Shown: positions 19,029-29,786 of the stretch, piece after piece | Layout of the letters: each line of letters begins with the position of its first letter | How positions within the stretch are numbered: the stretch's first letter is position 1 | Assembly (NCBI RefSeq): GCF_003999995.1 | Contig: NZ_RJAD01000001.1 | Location: 186,001 to 250,000 of the forward strand | DNA length: 64,000 bases | Direction: 5' to 3' | DNA from: Microbacterium sulfonylureivorans | GTDB lineage: Bacteria; Actinomycetota; Actinomycetes; Actinomycetales; Microbacteriaceae | Notes under the pieces: model-generated | Database searches by the model: none | What the model was told of the DNA's origin: nothing | Seen by the model: the letters and a program-made list of their open reading frames with translations, nothing else | Position numbers and translations under genes: made by a program

Positions 19029-20864
19029 TCAGGGCAGGACGATGTCGAACGCGGGATCGCCCGGGTCGAGGACACCGAGAACCGTCTGCAGCACCGACGC
19101 ATCGCCGTCGAGGGTGAGGCCCGCAGCCAGCGCCGCCGCGACGTCGCCCGACGCGATCCCGGCGATCGACGACTGTGGCGCGGTGAGCGTCAACGTCACG
19201 TCGCCCTTGCCGTTCTCGACGACGACGAAGACGCCGTTTCGCAACGTGACGCGGAAGGTCTGACCGGTGTCGGGGAAGTGCCACCGCGTCGCGATGTCGA
19301 GGTCCCAGGCCTTCGGTCCGTCGATCTGGATCGCGATGGCGTCGAGGAGCAGTTCCGGCGGGAGCGCCCCGAGGATGTCGGCGGAGCTGGTCGCGGTCGG
19401 GGTGCCGAAGTTGCCCGTCGTGAGCTCCTGCGCTCCGGCGAGGAACGCGGCGCGCCAGGTGCCGTTCTCCGAACCGAACCCGAGTCGGGTGAGCGCCTCG
19501 GCGAGCAGCGCCTTGGCCCCGACGTGGTCGGGCTCGGCGAACACGACATGGTCGAGCACCTGGGCAGTCCAGCGGAGGTCGCCGGACTCGAACGACGCGC
19601 GCGCCTTCTCGACGACGGCATCCGCACCGCCCATGAACTCGACGTAGCGGGTCGCCGCGGCCTCGGGCGTGTGCTGCCAGAGCCGCGCCGGGTTGCCGTC
19701 GTACCAGCCCATGTAGCGCTGATAGATCGCCTTCACGTTGTGGCTGACCGAGCCGTAGTAGCCGTGCGTGTGCCAGGCGGCTTCGAGGGCCGGAGGCATC
19801 CGGAACTCCTCCGCGATCTCGGAACCCGTCAGGCCCTTGTTGATCAGCCGGAGGGTCTGGTCGTGCAGATACGCGTACAGGTCGCGCTGCAGTCCGAGGA
19901 ACTCCAGGATGTCGTCGCGCCCCCACGTGGGCCAGTGGTGGGAGGCGAACACGACCTCGGCCTCGTCGCCCCACGTCTCGATCGCCTCGCTGAGGTACTG
20001 CGCCCAGATGTGGGGGTCCCGGACGAGCGCGCCACGGAGGGTGAGCAGGTTGTGCAGGGTGTGGGTGGCGTTCTCGGCCATGCACAGGGCCTTGCGGTCG
20101 GGGAAGTAGAAGTGCATCTCGGAGGGCGCCTCGGTGCCGGGCGCCATCTGGAAGACGATGCGCACGCCGTCGAGCGTGCGCTCCTCCCCCGTTTTCGAGA
20201 CGTAGTCGGTCGGCGCGATGAGCGAGACGGTTCCCTGCGACGGGCTCTGGCCGAGTCCGGCGCCCACGCTGCCCTCCGGACCCCGTGGGAGGACGGCGCC
20301 GTACATGTAGCCGGCGCGGCGCGCCATCGCCGTGCCGGCGTAGACGTTCTCCGCGATGGCGTGCTCGAGAAAGCCTTCGGGAGCGATGACCGGGATGCCG
20401 GCATCCACCTCCTCCTGACTGACGACCCCCTTCACCCCGCCGAAGTGGTCCACGTGACTGTGGGTGTAGATGACCGCCGACACCGGACGATCGCCACGGT
20501 GGCTGCGATACAGGCCGATGGCCGCGGCCGCGGTCTCCACGGAGATGAGCGGGTCAATCACGATCACGCCGGTGTCGCCCTCGATGAACGAGATGTTGGA
20601 GAGGTCGAGGCCGCGCACCTGATAGATGCCGTCGGTGACCTGGAAGAGCCCGTCCATCGCGACCAGCTGCGACTGGCGCCACAGGCTGGGATGCACGGTG
20701 GGCGGAGCGTCGCCCTTCAGGAATGCGAAGGAGTCGTTGTCCCAGACGACTCGGCCTTCCGCGTTGCGAACGACGTTCGGATCGAGGCGGCCGATGAAGC
20801 CGCGCGAGGCGTCATCGAAGTCGCGGGTGTCGGAGAACGGGAGCGAGGCGTCGGCATCGGTCAT
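19029..20864 (-). CDS. Alkyl sulfatase, BDS1/SdsA1 type
   Basis: This 611-residue protein has a metallo-beta-lactamase domain with the zinc motif THSHVDHFGG (about residue 134) and a second ligand cluster AENATHTLHN. An alkylsulfatase dimerisation domain (about 390-520) and a C-terminal SCP2-like domain (about 530-611) follow. The family hydrolyses primary alkyl sulfates such as dodecyl sulfate. Unlike Pseudomonas SdsA1 there is no obvious signal peptide, so it is probably cytoplasmic. The ATG lies 7 bases after TAGGGT (20872-20877) and is probably leaderless. Confidence 0.92.
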   Translation of the reverse strand: MTDADASLPFSDTRDFDDASRGFIGRLDPNVVRNAEGRVVWDNDSFAFLKGDAPPTVHPSLWRQSQLVAMDGLFQVTDGIYQVRGLDLSNISFIEGDTGVIVIDPLISVETAAAAIGLYRSHRGDRPVSAVIYTHSHVDHFGGVKGVVSQEEVDAGIPVIAPEGFLEHAIAENVYAGTAMARRAGYMYGAVLPRGPEGSVGAGLGQSPSQGTVSLIAPTDYVSKTGEERTLDGVRIVFQMAPGTEAPSEMHFYFPDRKALCMAENATHTLHNLLTLRGALVRDPHIWAQYLSEAIETWGDEAEVVFASHHWPTWGRDDILEFLGLQRDLYAYLHDQTLRLINKGLTGSEIAEEFRMPPALEAAWHTHGYYGSVSHNVKAIYQRYMGWYDGNPARLWQHTPEAAATRYVEFMGGADAVVEKARASFESGDLRWTAQVLDHVVFAEPDHVGAKALLAEALTRLGFGSENGTWRAAFLAGAQELTTGNFGTPTATSSADILGALPPELLLDAIAIQIDGPKAWDLDIATRWHFPDTGQTFRVTLRNGVFVVVENGKGDVTLTLTAPQSSIAGIASGDVAAALAAGLTLDGDASVLQTVLGVLDPGDPAFDIVLP

Positions 20865-20941
20865 GATCTCGACCCTAGCTTCGCGGTCGGAGCCGTCACC
20901 AGGGTGCGCAGCGACGATCGTCGCTCCGGCCCGCAGGAGAC

Positions 20942-22126
20942 TCAGGGCGCGAACAGGAGGATTCCGTAGACGCCGAAGAGCATGAGGTGCACCGCGCCGT
21001 GGACCGCCGTGGTCCGCGGTGCGAAGTAGGTGATCAGGGTCATCACGAGGGTGATGCAGATGAGCACCATGTTGGCGGGCGACTCTCCGAGTATGACGGG
21101 CTGACCGGTGACCAGCCCGATCACGAGGATCGCGGGAATGGTCAGCCCCACGGTCGAGACGAACGCGCCGAGACCGAGGTTGAGCGCCCGCTGATTCTCG
21201 TCGGCCAGCGCTGCGCGGACGGCGGTGATCGCCTCGGGCGTGAACACGATGATCGCGATGATCACGCCGCCGAGAGCGACGGGGGCTCCGGTGATCTCGA
21301 TGCCGCGGTCCACCAGGATCCCGAGGTCGTGGGCGAGCAGGACGATCGGCAGCACCGTGGCGACGAGCAGCACCGTGCGCGCCGTGAGCTCGCCGGCGGA
21401 GGCCTTCTCCCGCTCCGCCGGTCCTGGCGGCGTCCGGTCGACGGAAGGCTCGGGAAGGGGCTGAAGGTAGAGCGCCCGGTCGGTGCCGGTCTGCATGAAG
21501 AGGAAGAAGGCGTACAGCGCGGCCGACAGCAGCGCGAGGCCGATCGACTGCAGCGGAACGAGGCTGCCGTCATCCGTGGAGCTGAGGAAGCTGGGCAGTA
21601 CGAGCGTGCACAGCGACAGCGCCGCGATCATCGCCAGGTAGATCGACGCGCCCTCCATGTTGTAGCGCTGCGGGCCGAACCTCAGCGCCCCCAGGAGGAT
21701 GGTGAGGCCGAGCACGCCGTTGACGATGATCATCATGACCGCGAACAGGGAGTCCCGGCCGATCGTGGCCGATCCCCCGGGGCCGAGCATGATCGAGGCG
21801 ATCAGCACGACCTCGATCACGACGACGGTCAGCGTGAGGATCAGCGTGCCGAACGGCTCTCCGACCGTCTCCGCCAGGTGCTCCGCGTGACGGACGACGC
21901 CGAACGCGGCGACCATGATCGCGCCGAGGATCATCACGAAGCAGGCGACGGCGACGGCAGCGTTCGCCGGGTGGGTCACCCATTCGTGCCCGACGGTGAG
22001 GAACACGATCGTCGTGCTCCACGCGATCGCCAGCGTGATCACCGTCGAGCGTGAGAACAGGTGTCGCCCGCGGCTGGGCCGCGTAGACGCCGTGCGTCGG
22101 GAAGACCGGTCGCGGGCCGCCCTCAC
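20942..22126 (-). CDS. Sodium/calcium exchanger-family antiporter, ChaA-like
   Basis: This is a CaCA-superfamily membrane protein with about 11 helices in two inverted halves. The first repeat has GEPFGTLILTLTVVVIEVVLI and the second FTPEAITAVRAAL, matching the paired ion-binding repeats of E. coli ChaA, which exports Ca, Na or K for protons. A GTG at 22126 (GAGG 4 bases upstream) gives 394 residues; an ATG at 22171 would add 15 Arg-rich residues and is also possible. A loop of about 40 residues separates the two halves. Confidence 0.88.
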   Translation of the reverse strand: MRAARDRSSRRTASTRPSRGRHLFSRSTVITLAIAWSTTIVFLTVGHEWVTHPANAAVAVACFVMILGAIMVAAFGVVRHAEHLAETVGEPFGTLILTLTVVVIEVVLIASIMLGPGGSATIGRDSLFAVMMIIVNGVLGLTILLGALRFGPQRYNMEGASIYLAMIAALSLCTLVLPSFLSSTDDGSLVPLQSIGLALLSAALYAFFLFMQTGTDRALYLQPLPEPSVDRTPPGPAEREKASAGELTARTVLLVATVLPIVLLAHDLGILVDRGIEITGAPVALGGVIIAIIVFTPEAITAVRAALADENQRALNLGLGAFVSTVGLTIPAILVIGLVTGQPVILGESPANMVLICITLVMTLITYFAPRTTAVHGAVHLMLFGVYGILLFAP

Positions 22127-22327
22127 GATGCCTCGCGTCCGTCGGCCGACCGCGCCGAGCGGAGGAACCATCGCGGCGGCACCTTCGCCGGGGACGCGGC
22201 ATCCGGCCCGTCGCTCTGCGGGGTGGTCACGACTCAGATCATCCCGAGCGACCCGTCGCGCCACAAGCCCCGGCTGCCGAGGAGGTCGGGCCGGCACGGG
22301 CTCACCGACACGGCGAGCGCCTTTCGA

Positions 22328-22834
22328 TCAGCCCGCAGACCCTGCGAGCGCGGCGAGGTCGTCGCCCGCCAGCCGCTGGGTCGTCCACTCGTCCATCGGA
22401 ACAGCGCCGAGTGATCGATAGAACGCGATCGACGGCGCGTTCCAGTCCAGCACCGTCCACTCGAGGCGCGAGTATCCGCGCTCCACGCAGACAGCCGCGA
22501 GCGACGCGATGAGCGCCCGCCCGTACCCTCGGCCCCGCTGCTCCGCGTCGACGATGAGGTCCTCCAGCCAGATCCCATGACGACCGGTCCACGTCGAATA
22601 GGTCAGAAACCACATGGCGATGCCGACGATCGTCCCGTGGCGCTCCACCACGTGGGTGAACACCCGCGGATCCGCTCCGAACAGGCTCTCCGTCAGGGCT
22701 TCGACGGTGTTCTCGACGGCGTCCGGCTCTCGCTCGTAGACGGCGAGGGCGTGGATGAGGCGCAGAATGCCGACCTCGTCGCCGGGGCGCGCCTCGCGCA
22801 GCACCGCGTCGTCGTGCAGGGTCACGGTCATCAC
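22328..22834 (-). CDS. GNAT-family N-acetyltransferase
   Basis: This 168-residue acetyltransferase has the acetyl-CoA loop as EQRGRGYGRALI and a following ERGYSRLEWTVLDWN strand. The pattern resembles spermidine/diamine acetyltransferases (WNAPSIAFYRSLGA). The GTG at 22834 is chosen over the adjacent ATG because TAGGCT (22841-22846) lies exactly 6 bases upstream. The two starts differ by one residue. The substrate is unproven. Confidence 0.87.
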   Translation of the reverse strand: MMTVTLHDDAVLREARPGDEVGILRLIHALAVYEREPDAVENTVEALTESLFGADPRVFTHVVERHGTIVGIAMWFLTYSTWTGRHGIWLEDLIVDAEQRGRGYGRALIASLAAVCVERGYSRLEWTVLDWNAPSIAFYRSLGAVPMDEWTTQRLAGDDLAALAGSAG

Positions 22835-22906
22835 CGTTCGAGCCTAGGGGCGACAGGGGCCCATGCACGGCTGACGGTTCACGCCGGACGGTGCCAGAGT
22901 GGGGGA

Positions 22907-24412
22907 ATGGATGCCTCCGCCGACGTGATCGTCGTGGGCGCAGGTCCGAGCGGGCTCATGGCGGCGACCTGCCTCGCCCGCCTCGGCGCGCGGGTCGTCG
23001 TGATCGACGGCAAGGAAGGACCGACGCGCGAATCGCGCGCCCTGGCACTGCAGGCGCGGTCACTCGAACTGTACGACCAGCTCGGACTGGCGCCGCGCGT
23101 CCTCGACGAGGCGACCCCGGCACCGGCGATCCGCCCGGGGTACGGGCGACGCGTGTTCGGATCGGTGCCCCTGTCCGACCTGGGGCGCACCGTCACGCCC
23201 TTTCCCGGCGTCTTCGTGCTCGAGCAGAGCCGCAACGAGCGCATCCTCCGCGACGCGTTCCTCTCGTTCGGCGGCACGATCCTGTGGGAGCACCAGCTCG
23301 TGTCGCTCGACCCGCCCGGCCGGGCACCGATCGCCGCGAAGGTCGCGGGTCCGGAGGGCAGGACCGTCGTGGAGGCCGACTGGCTGATCGGTGCGGACGG
23401 CACCTCATCGACGGTGCGGAGGATCCGAGGCATCCCCTTCGAGGGCACGACCAGCCCGCTGTCGTACTTCGTCGCCGACGCCCTCGATGCGAGTGGGCTC
23501 GTCGAGGAAGGCGTCAACCTGCGGATCGAGGGCGACGACCTCCTGCTGGCCTTCCCGATGGGCGAGAAGGGTCACCACCGACTCCTCGGGATCGCGGACG
23601 ACTCCGACGACGCCACCGACGCGGCGGTCGAGGAGCGCGTGAAGCGGATGCTCGCGGCAAGGTTCGGCGTCCACTACGCGCGATCGGCGTGGTTCTCGAG
23701 GTACCGCACGCACCACCGACTCGCCGCGCGCTTCCGCGACGGGGTGGTCTTCCTTGTGGGGGACGCGGCGCACGTGCACTCCCCGGTCGGCGCCCAGGGC
23801 ATGAACACCGGTCTCCAGGACGCCCACAACCTCGCATGCAAGCTCGCGCAGGTGATCTCCGGCGAGGCGCCCGAGTCGATGCTCGACGAGTACGAGCACG
23901 AACGCCGGCCCGTGGCGGCGCGCCTCGTCCGCACGACCGATGCCCTGTTCTCCCGGATCACCTCGCGCGGAGCGATCGCCCACTTCGTCCGCACGCGGGT
24001 GGTGCCGCTCGTCGGACCGCCCGCCGTGCGCCTCCTCCCCCGCGCCGCGCGCGGCGAACGTCTGTACGGCTACCTGTCGCAGACGCGGATCCGCTACCGG
24101 ATGCCCGGCGCCCGCCGGCGCGACGCCGTGCTCGGTCGTCGACTGCCCTGGACGGGCGACAACTTCGACTCGCTGCGCGCGTTCACCTGGCAGCTTCACG
24201 GGTACGGCGTGGACCGACCGATCGTCGAGCGCGCGGCGCAGGCGCTCGGGATCGCCCCCCAGTCACATGCGCGCGACCCGTTCGGCCGCCTCGCCGCCGA
24301 CCGACTGTACCTCGTACGGCCGGACGGCTTCGTCGCGGGCGTCGCGGCGCCGGGGATCGCCGTCGCCGCCCTTCACGACATCCTGGTGGCGACGACCCGA
24401 GATCGCGAGTGA
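22907..24412 (+). CDS. FAD-dependent aromatic-type monooxygenase
   Basis: This 501-residue group A flavoprotein monooxygenase has the N-terminal dinucleotide fold VVGAGPSGLMAA (about residues 8-19), the DG motif in LIGADGTSS and the flavin ribityl motif FLVGDAAHVHSPVGAQGMN (about residue 283). It is related to phenol or pentachlorophenol hydroxylases and to tetracycline-modifying enzymes. The substrate cannot be assigned. The ATG is 6 bases after CAGAGT and follows GGGGG. It is divergent from the GNAT. Confidence 0.88.
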   Translation: MDASADVIVVGAGPSGLMAATCLARLGARVVVIDGKEGPTRESRALALQARSLELYDQLGLAPRVLDEATPAPAIRPGYGRRVFGSVPLSDLGRTVTPFPGVFVLEQSRNERILRDAFLSFGGTILWEHQLVSLDPPGRAPIAAKVAGPEGRTVVEADWLIGADGTSSTVRRIRGIPFEGTTSPLSYFVADALDASGLVEEGVNLRIEGDDLLLAFPMGEKGHHRLLGIADDSDDATDAAVEERVKRMLAARFGVHYARSAWFSRYRTHHRLAARFRDGVVFLVGDAAHVHSPVGAQGMNTGLQDAHNLACKLAQVISGEAPESMLDEYEHERRPVAARLVRTTDALFSRITSRGAIAHFVRTRVVPLVGPPAVRLLPRAARGERLYGYLSQTRIRYRMPGARRRDAVLGRRLPWTGDNFDSLRAFTWQLHGYGVDRPIVERAAQALGIAPQSHARDPFGRLAADRLYLVRPDGFVAGVAAPGIAVAALHDILVATTRDRE

Positions 24413-24537
24413 TGCGCACCCGTCACGGAGCCGTGCCGCGGTCGATACACAACCGCAACAACGCCGTGGTGGACTACTTTGTAAGGGTTGGTAACATAAT
24501 CGGCGCCGGGGTCGACGCAGACCCTCACGGAGGTGCG

Positions 24538-24546
24538 ATGCGGTGA
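24538..24546 (+). other. Two-codon mini-ORF (ATG CGG TGA) fused to the regulator start
   Basis: GGAGG (24529-24533) is ideally placed for the ATG at 24538, which is followed by one codon and a TGA. The TGA shares its A with the ATG of the regulator gene (24546). Initiation at the regulator would then be by re-initiation after the mini-ORF, or weakly at the intervening GTG (24543). Confidence 0.45.
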
Positions 24547-26909
24547 TGACGGTGACGAGTGCGAGCACTCCCGCTGCGGCAGCGGTCTCGGTCCTGAGCA
24601 TGCTGCGACGCACCGCCCGTCCCGTCGCCCCGCACGTCGCGATGCGCCTGTGCACGGCACTCGCGGACGACCAGGAAGCCATCGCGCAGGTGACGTCGCT
24701 TCTCACGCCGGCGCAGCGCGCGGGTCTGTCCGCCCTTCCCGACCCGCTCCCCCCGGTGCCCGCGGTCACCGCCGTCTTCTCCCATCTCGACCGGCTCGCC
24801 GACGCGGAGCGGCGTCTCCTGCAGGCGGTCTCGGTGAGCGTCGACGGCCGCGTCGACGTGGTGCTCGCGGCAGCGGGCCTCACCATGGCCGACGCTCTCG
24901 CCGGCGGGGCGGCCCCGCACGTCGAGGTGGCCGCCGGCCGCGTGGCGTTCGCCGACCCCCGCGCCCGCATCCACGTGCATGCCGCCGCCACCCTCGCCGA
25001 GCGCACCGACGTGCACGCCGCGCTCGCCCAGGCGTACCGCGCCGCCGGCGACGCCCGCCTGGCCGTGTGGCACGAGTCCCTCAGCACACTCGAGGGAGAT
25101 GCGTCGCTGGTCGCGCCGCTGCTCGACCTGGCCGACGTCGCACGCCGGTGCGGCGCGGCGGAATGGGCCCACTCCGTCGCACGGGAGGCGGCGAGCCATG
25201 CCTCGGGCGACGAGCGGCTCTTCGCCCACATCGCTGCGGGAGAGGCCGCGCTGGACGCCGGCCTCGTGGACGATGCCGTGGAATGGCTGCGCGGACCCGT
25301 GGTCGGCCCCGACGACATCGCCGCCCGCGCGCTCCCCGCGTTCGTCCACGCCGTGACGCTCAGCGAGGGCAATGTCCCCGACGGCGACATCGGCCGCCAC
25401 GTGGCGCGTCTGCGGGACACTCCACCTTCGGCGTCCGACTCGGCGGACCACGTCTCGCGGGCTCTGGCCCTGGCGGCGTGCCTCCACGCCGAGCGCGGCC
25501 ACGATGCCGACGCCGCGGACCTGCTCGCGCTCGCCGGGGGGCTAGCGGACCGTGCGGACAGCACGGAGCGTCCGTCGTGGGCGCACGCGTGGTGCGACCT
25601 GTTCCGCGACACCGCGCCGTCACCCCGACCCGTGCACGAGCCGGGGGACGACGACCGTGACGACGGCACCGCGGGATCTTACGGACGCATCGCGCACGCG
25701 ATCGAGCTGGCTGGCTCCGATCGCTGCGAGCACGCGCTGGGAGCGCTTCAGGGGGGCGCCGGCGCGACCATGGGCGGCGCATCGCCGTGGACGGTGGACC
25801 TCGGTCAGACGCGAGCGGCTCCGCTCGCCGAGGCGCACCGCCGCGTCGCCATCGCCCTGGTCGAGTTCTGGTCGGGAGATCTCGCACGGGCCCGGGCGGA
25901 GCTGGCGGATGCCTCGCTCGTCGTGCCGGTCGGACTGCCGTACTCGGGTCTCGCCGTCGCGCTCGCGCGCCGGCTCGACGTCTGCACCGACGGCACCTCG
26001 CTCGCCACCTCGCTCGCGCTCGAGGACACCCACCCCACTCCCCACGCGCGGGCGCTGCGCGGAGGGCTGCTCGTCGATCGCGCGATCACCGCCTACCTCG
26101 AGGGCCGGATGACCGAGGCGGCGACGCTCCTCTCCCTCGCTGCGGACGGCGCTTCGCGCGGGGCCGCCGGGCTGCGCCTGCCCGGTCTCGACGAGTCGAC
26201 CGTGTGGGCGGCGACCGGCCGCATCGAAGAGGCGAGGGTCGCCGCCGAAAGGCTGGAGCAGAGCGTCGCGGGGATGTCGTCCCTCCAGCGCCGGGCCGTG
26301 ATCGCGCGGGCCCGGGTCATGGTCGCAACCCCCGCCGACGTCGTCGCTGCGACCCGGGCGGCGGCCGACGCGTGCCGGTTGCTCGCCTCGCCGTACGAGC
26401 GCGCACGCACGGAGATGGTCGTCGGTCGCGCGCGGGCGGCGCAGGGCGACCTCGAGGCAGCGCGGGCGCACCTGCTCGCGGCATCCGGCCTCTTCGATGC
26501 GGCGGGAGCATCCGTCTGGCGCGCAGCATGCGACGCGGACCTCGATCTGCTGCCGGCCGAAGCACCTGTCTCGGTGCTGACGCGCCCGATCCCGGTGAGC
26601 GGCCCCGCCGCCGCGACCCCGCTCGCCCGCACCCCCGGCGCCGCGCCGGGGGATGACCTCGACGACGAGGTCGAACGAGCGTGCCGCGACGCCTGGAGCG
26701 AGATACTCACCGAGCGGGAGCAGGATGTCGCACTGCTCGTCGCGCAGGGGCACTCCAATCGCGAGGTCGCCGCTCGGCTGTTCGTCTCGGTGCGGACCGT
26801 CGAGGTGCACCTCGGCCGCGTCTTCTCGAAGCTCGCGGTGCCGTCCCGGGTGGCCCTCACGGTGCAGGCGCATCGGATCGCCCGCGACCGTCAGCCCGTC
26901 GCGGGCTGA
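24546..26909 (+). CDS. Large LuxR-type regulator (MalT/LAL-like without an NTPase domain)
   Basis: This protein of about 787 residues has a C-terminal LuxR helix-turn-helix (LTEREQDVALLVAQGHSNREVAARLFVSVRTVEVHL region, last 65 residues). The preceding ~700 residues are Ala/Arg-rich helical repeats like the TPR-type arm of LAL regulators. No Walker A motif is seen, so the NTP-binding part of a full LAL protein is missing. GTG 24543 or ATG 24546 starts it. Its position just before two chitinase genes makes them candidate targets; this is inference. Confidence 0.82.
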   Translation: MTVTSASTPAAAAVSVLSMLRRTARPVAPHVAMRLCTALADDQEAIAQVTSLLTPAQRAGLSALPDPLPPVPAVTAVFSHLDRLADAERRLLQAVSVSVDGRVDVVLAAAGLTMADALAGGAAPHVEVAAGRVAFADPRARIHVHAAATLAERTDVHAALAQAYRAAGDARLAVWHESLSTLEGDASLVAPLLDLADVARRCGAAEWAHSVAREAASHASGDERLFAHIAAGEAALDAGLVDDAVEWLRGPVVGPDDIAARALPAFVHAVTLSEGNVPDGDIGRHVARLRDTPPSASDSADHVSRALALAACLHAERGHDADAADLLALAGGLADRADSTERPSWAHAWCDLFRDTAPSPRPVHEPGDDDRDDGTAGSYGRIAHAIELAGSDRCEHALGALQGGAGATMGGASPWTVDLGQTRAAPLAEAHRRVAIALVEFWSGDLARARAELADASLVVPVGLPYSGLAVALARRLDVCTDGTSLATSLALEDTHPTPHARALRGGLLVDRAITAYLEGRMTEAATLLSLAADGASRGAAGLRLPGLDESTVWAATGRIEEARVAAERLEQSVAGMSSLQRRAVIARARVMVATPADVVAATRAAADACRLLASPYERARTEMVVGRARAAQGDLEAARAHLLAASGLFDAAGASVWRAACDADLDLLPAEAPVSVLTRPIPVSGPAAATPLARTPGAAPGDDLDDEVERACRDAWSEILTEREQDVALLVAQGHSNREVAARLFVSVRTVEVHLGRVFSKLAVPSRVALTVQAHRIARDRQPVAG

Positions 26910-26910
26910 C
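26890..26910 (+). terminator. Hairpin overlapping the regulator stop codon
   Basis: GTCAGCCCG and CGGGCTGAC form a perfect 9-bp stem with a 3-base loop. The stop codon TGA (26907-26909) lies in the right arm. It probably ends the regulator transcript before the chitinase promoter. Confidence 0.6.
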
Positions 26911-26920
26911 GGGGCATAGG

Positions 26921-26943
26921 GGGAACCACGTATCAGGGTTCCC
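26921..26943. promoter_or_regulatory. GGGAACC-N9-GGTTCCC inverted repeat upstream of the first chitinase
   Basis: The 7-bp arms are perfect. It lies 80 bases before the chitinase ATG and just upstream of a TAGCGT hexamer that could be a -10. It may be the operator for the adjacent regulator. It does not match the DasR consensus. Confidence 0.4.
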
Positions 26944-27022
26944 GCGGATGCCGCGCGGCATCCTCCCGCTCTAGCGTGCGAGGCACGGCGCGCCCGCGCC
27001 GCCTTCCCCCCTGAGGAGCCCC

Positions 27023-29629
<2,607 letters not shown>

Positions 29630-29643
29630 ACAGCGCCTCTGGC

Positions 29644-29683
29644 GGCGGGCCCGCGTACGGGGAAACACGTACGCGGGCCCGCC
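29644..29683 (+). terminator. Terminator after the first chitinase
   Basis: A perfect 16-bp stem (GGCGGGCCCGCGTACG and its complement) encloses an 8-base loop, GGGAAACA. It begins 15 bases after the stop codon. Confidence 0.88.
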
Positions 29684-29693
29684 TGCGTCGGGA

Positions 29694-29741
29694 GGAATGT
29701 GGAATGTACGGACGCTGAACAAATGCGCGCGTTCCTAGCCT
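29694..29741 (+). promoter_or_regulatory. Probable promoter region of the second chitinase
   Basis: Two adjacent copies of GGAATGT (29694-29700 and 29701-29707) precede a TAGCCT hexamer (29736-29741) that fits the local -10 pattern. The start codon is 45 bases further, after GGAAGGA. The tandem heptamer may bind an activator. No clear -35 is seen. Confidence 0.45.
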
Positions 29742-29786
29742 GACGTCACGGCATCCCCTGCCGCCCCTCCCCCAGGAAGGACACCC

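Noticed and set aside
24470..24500. TGGACT and CATAAT as a promoter for the LuxR gene.
   Set aside because: Spacing is 19 bases and both hexamers are weak, so the promoter position is not supported.
26910..27022. A DasR-type site in front of the chitinase genes.
   Set aside because: No match to ACTGGTCTAGACCACT was found; the repeat present is different.
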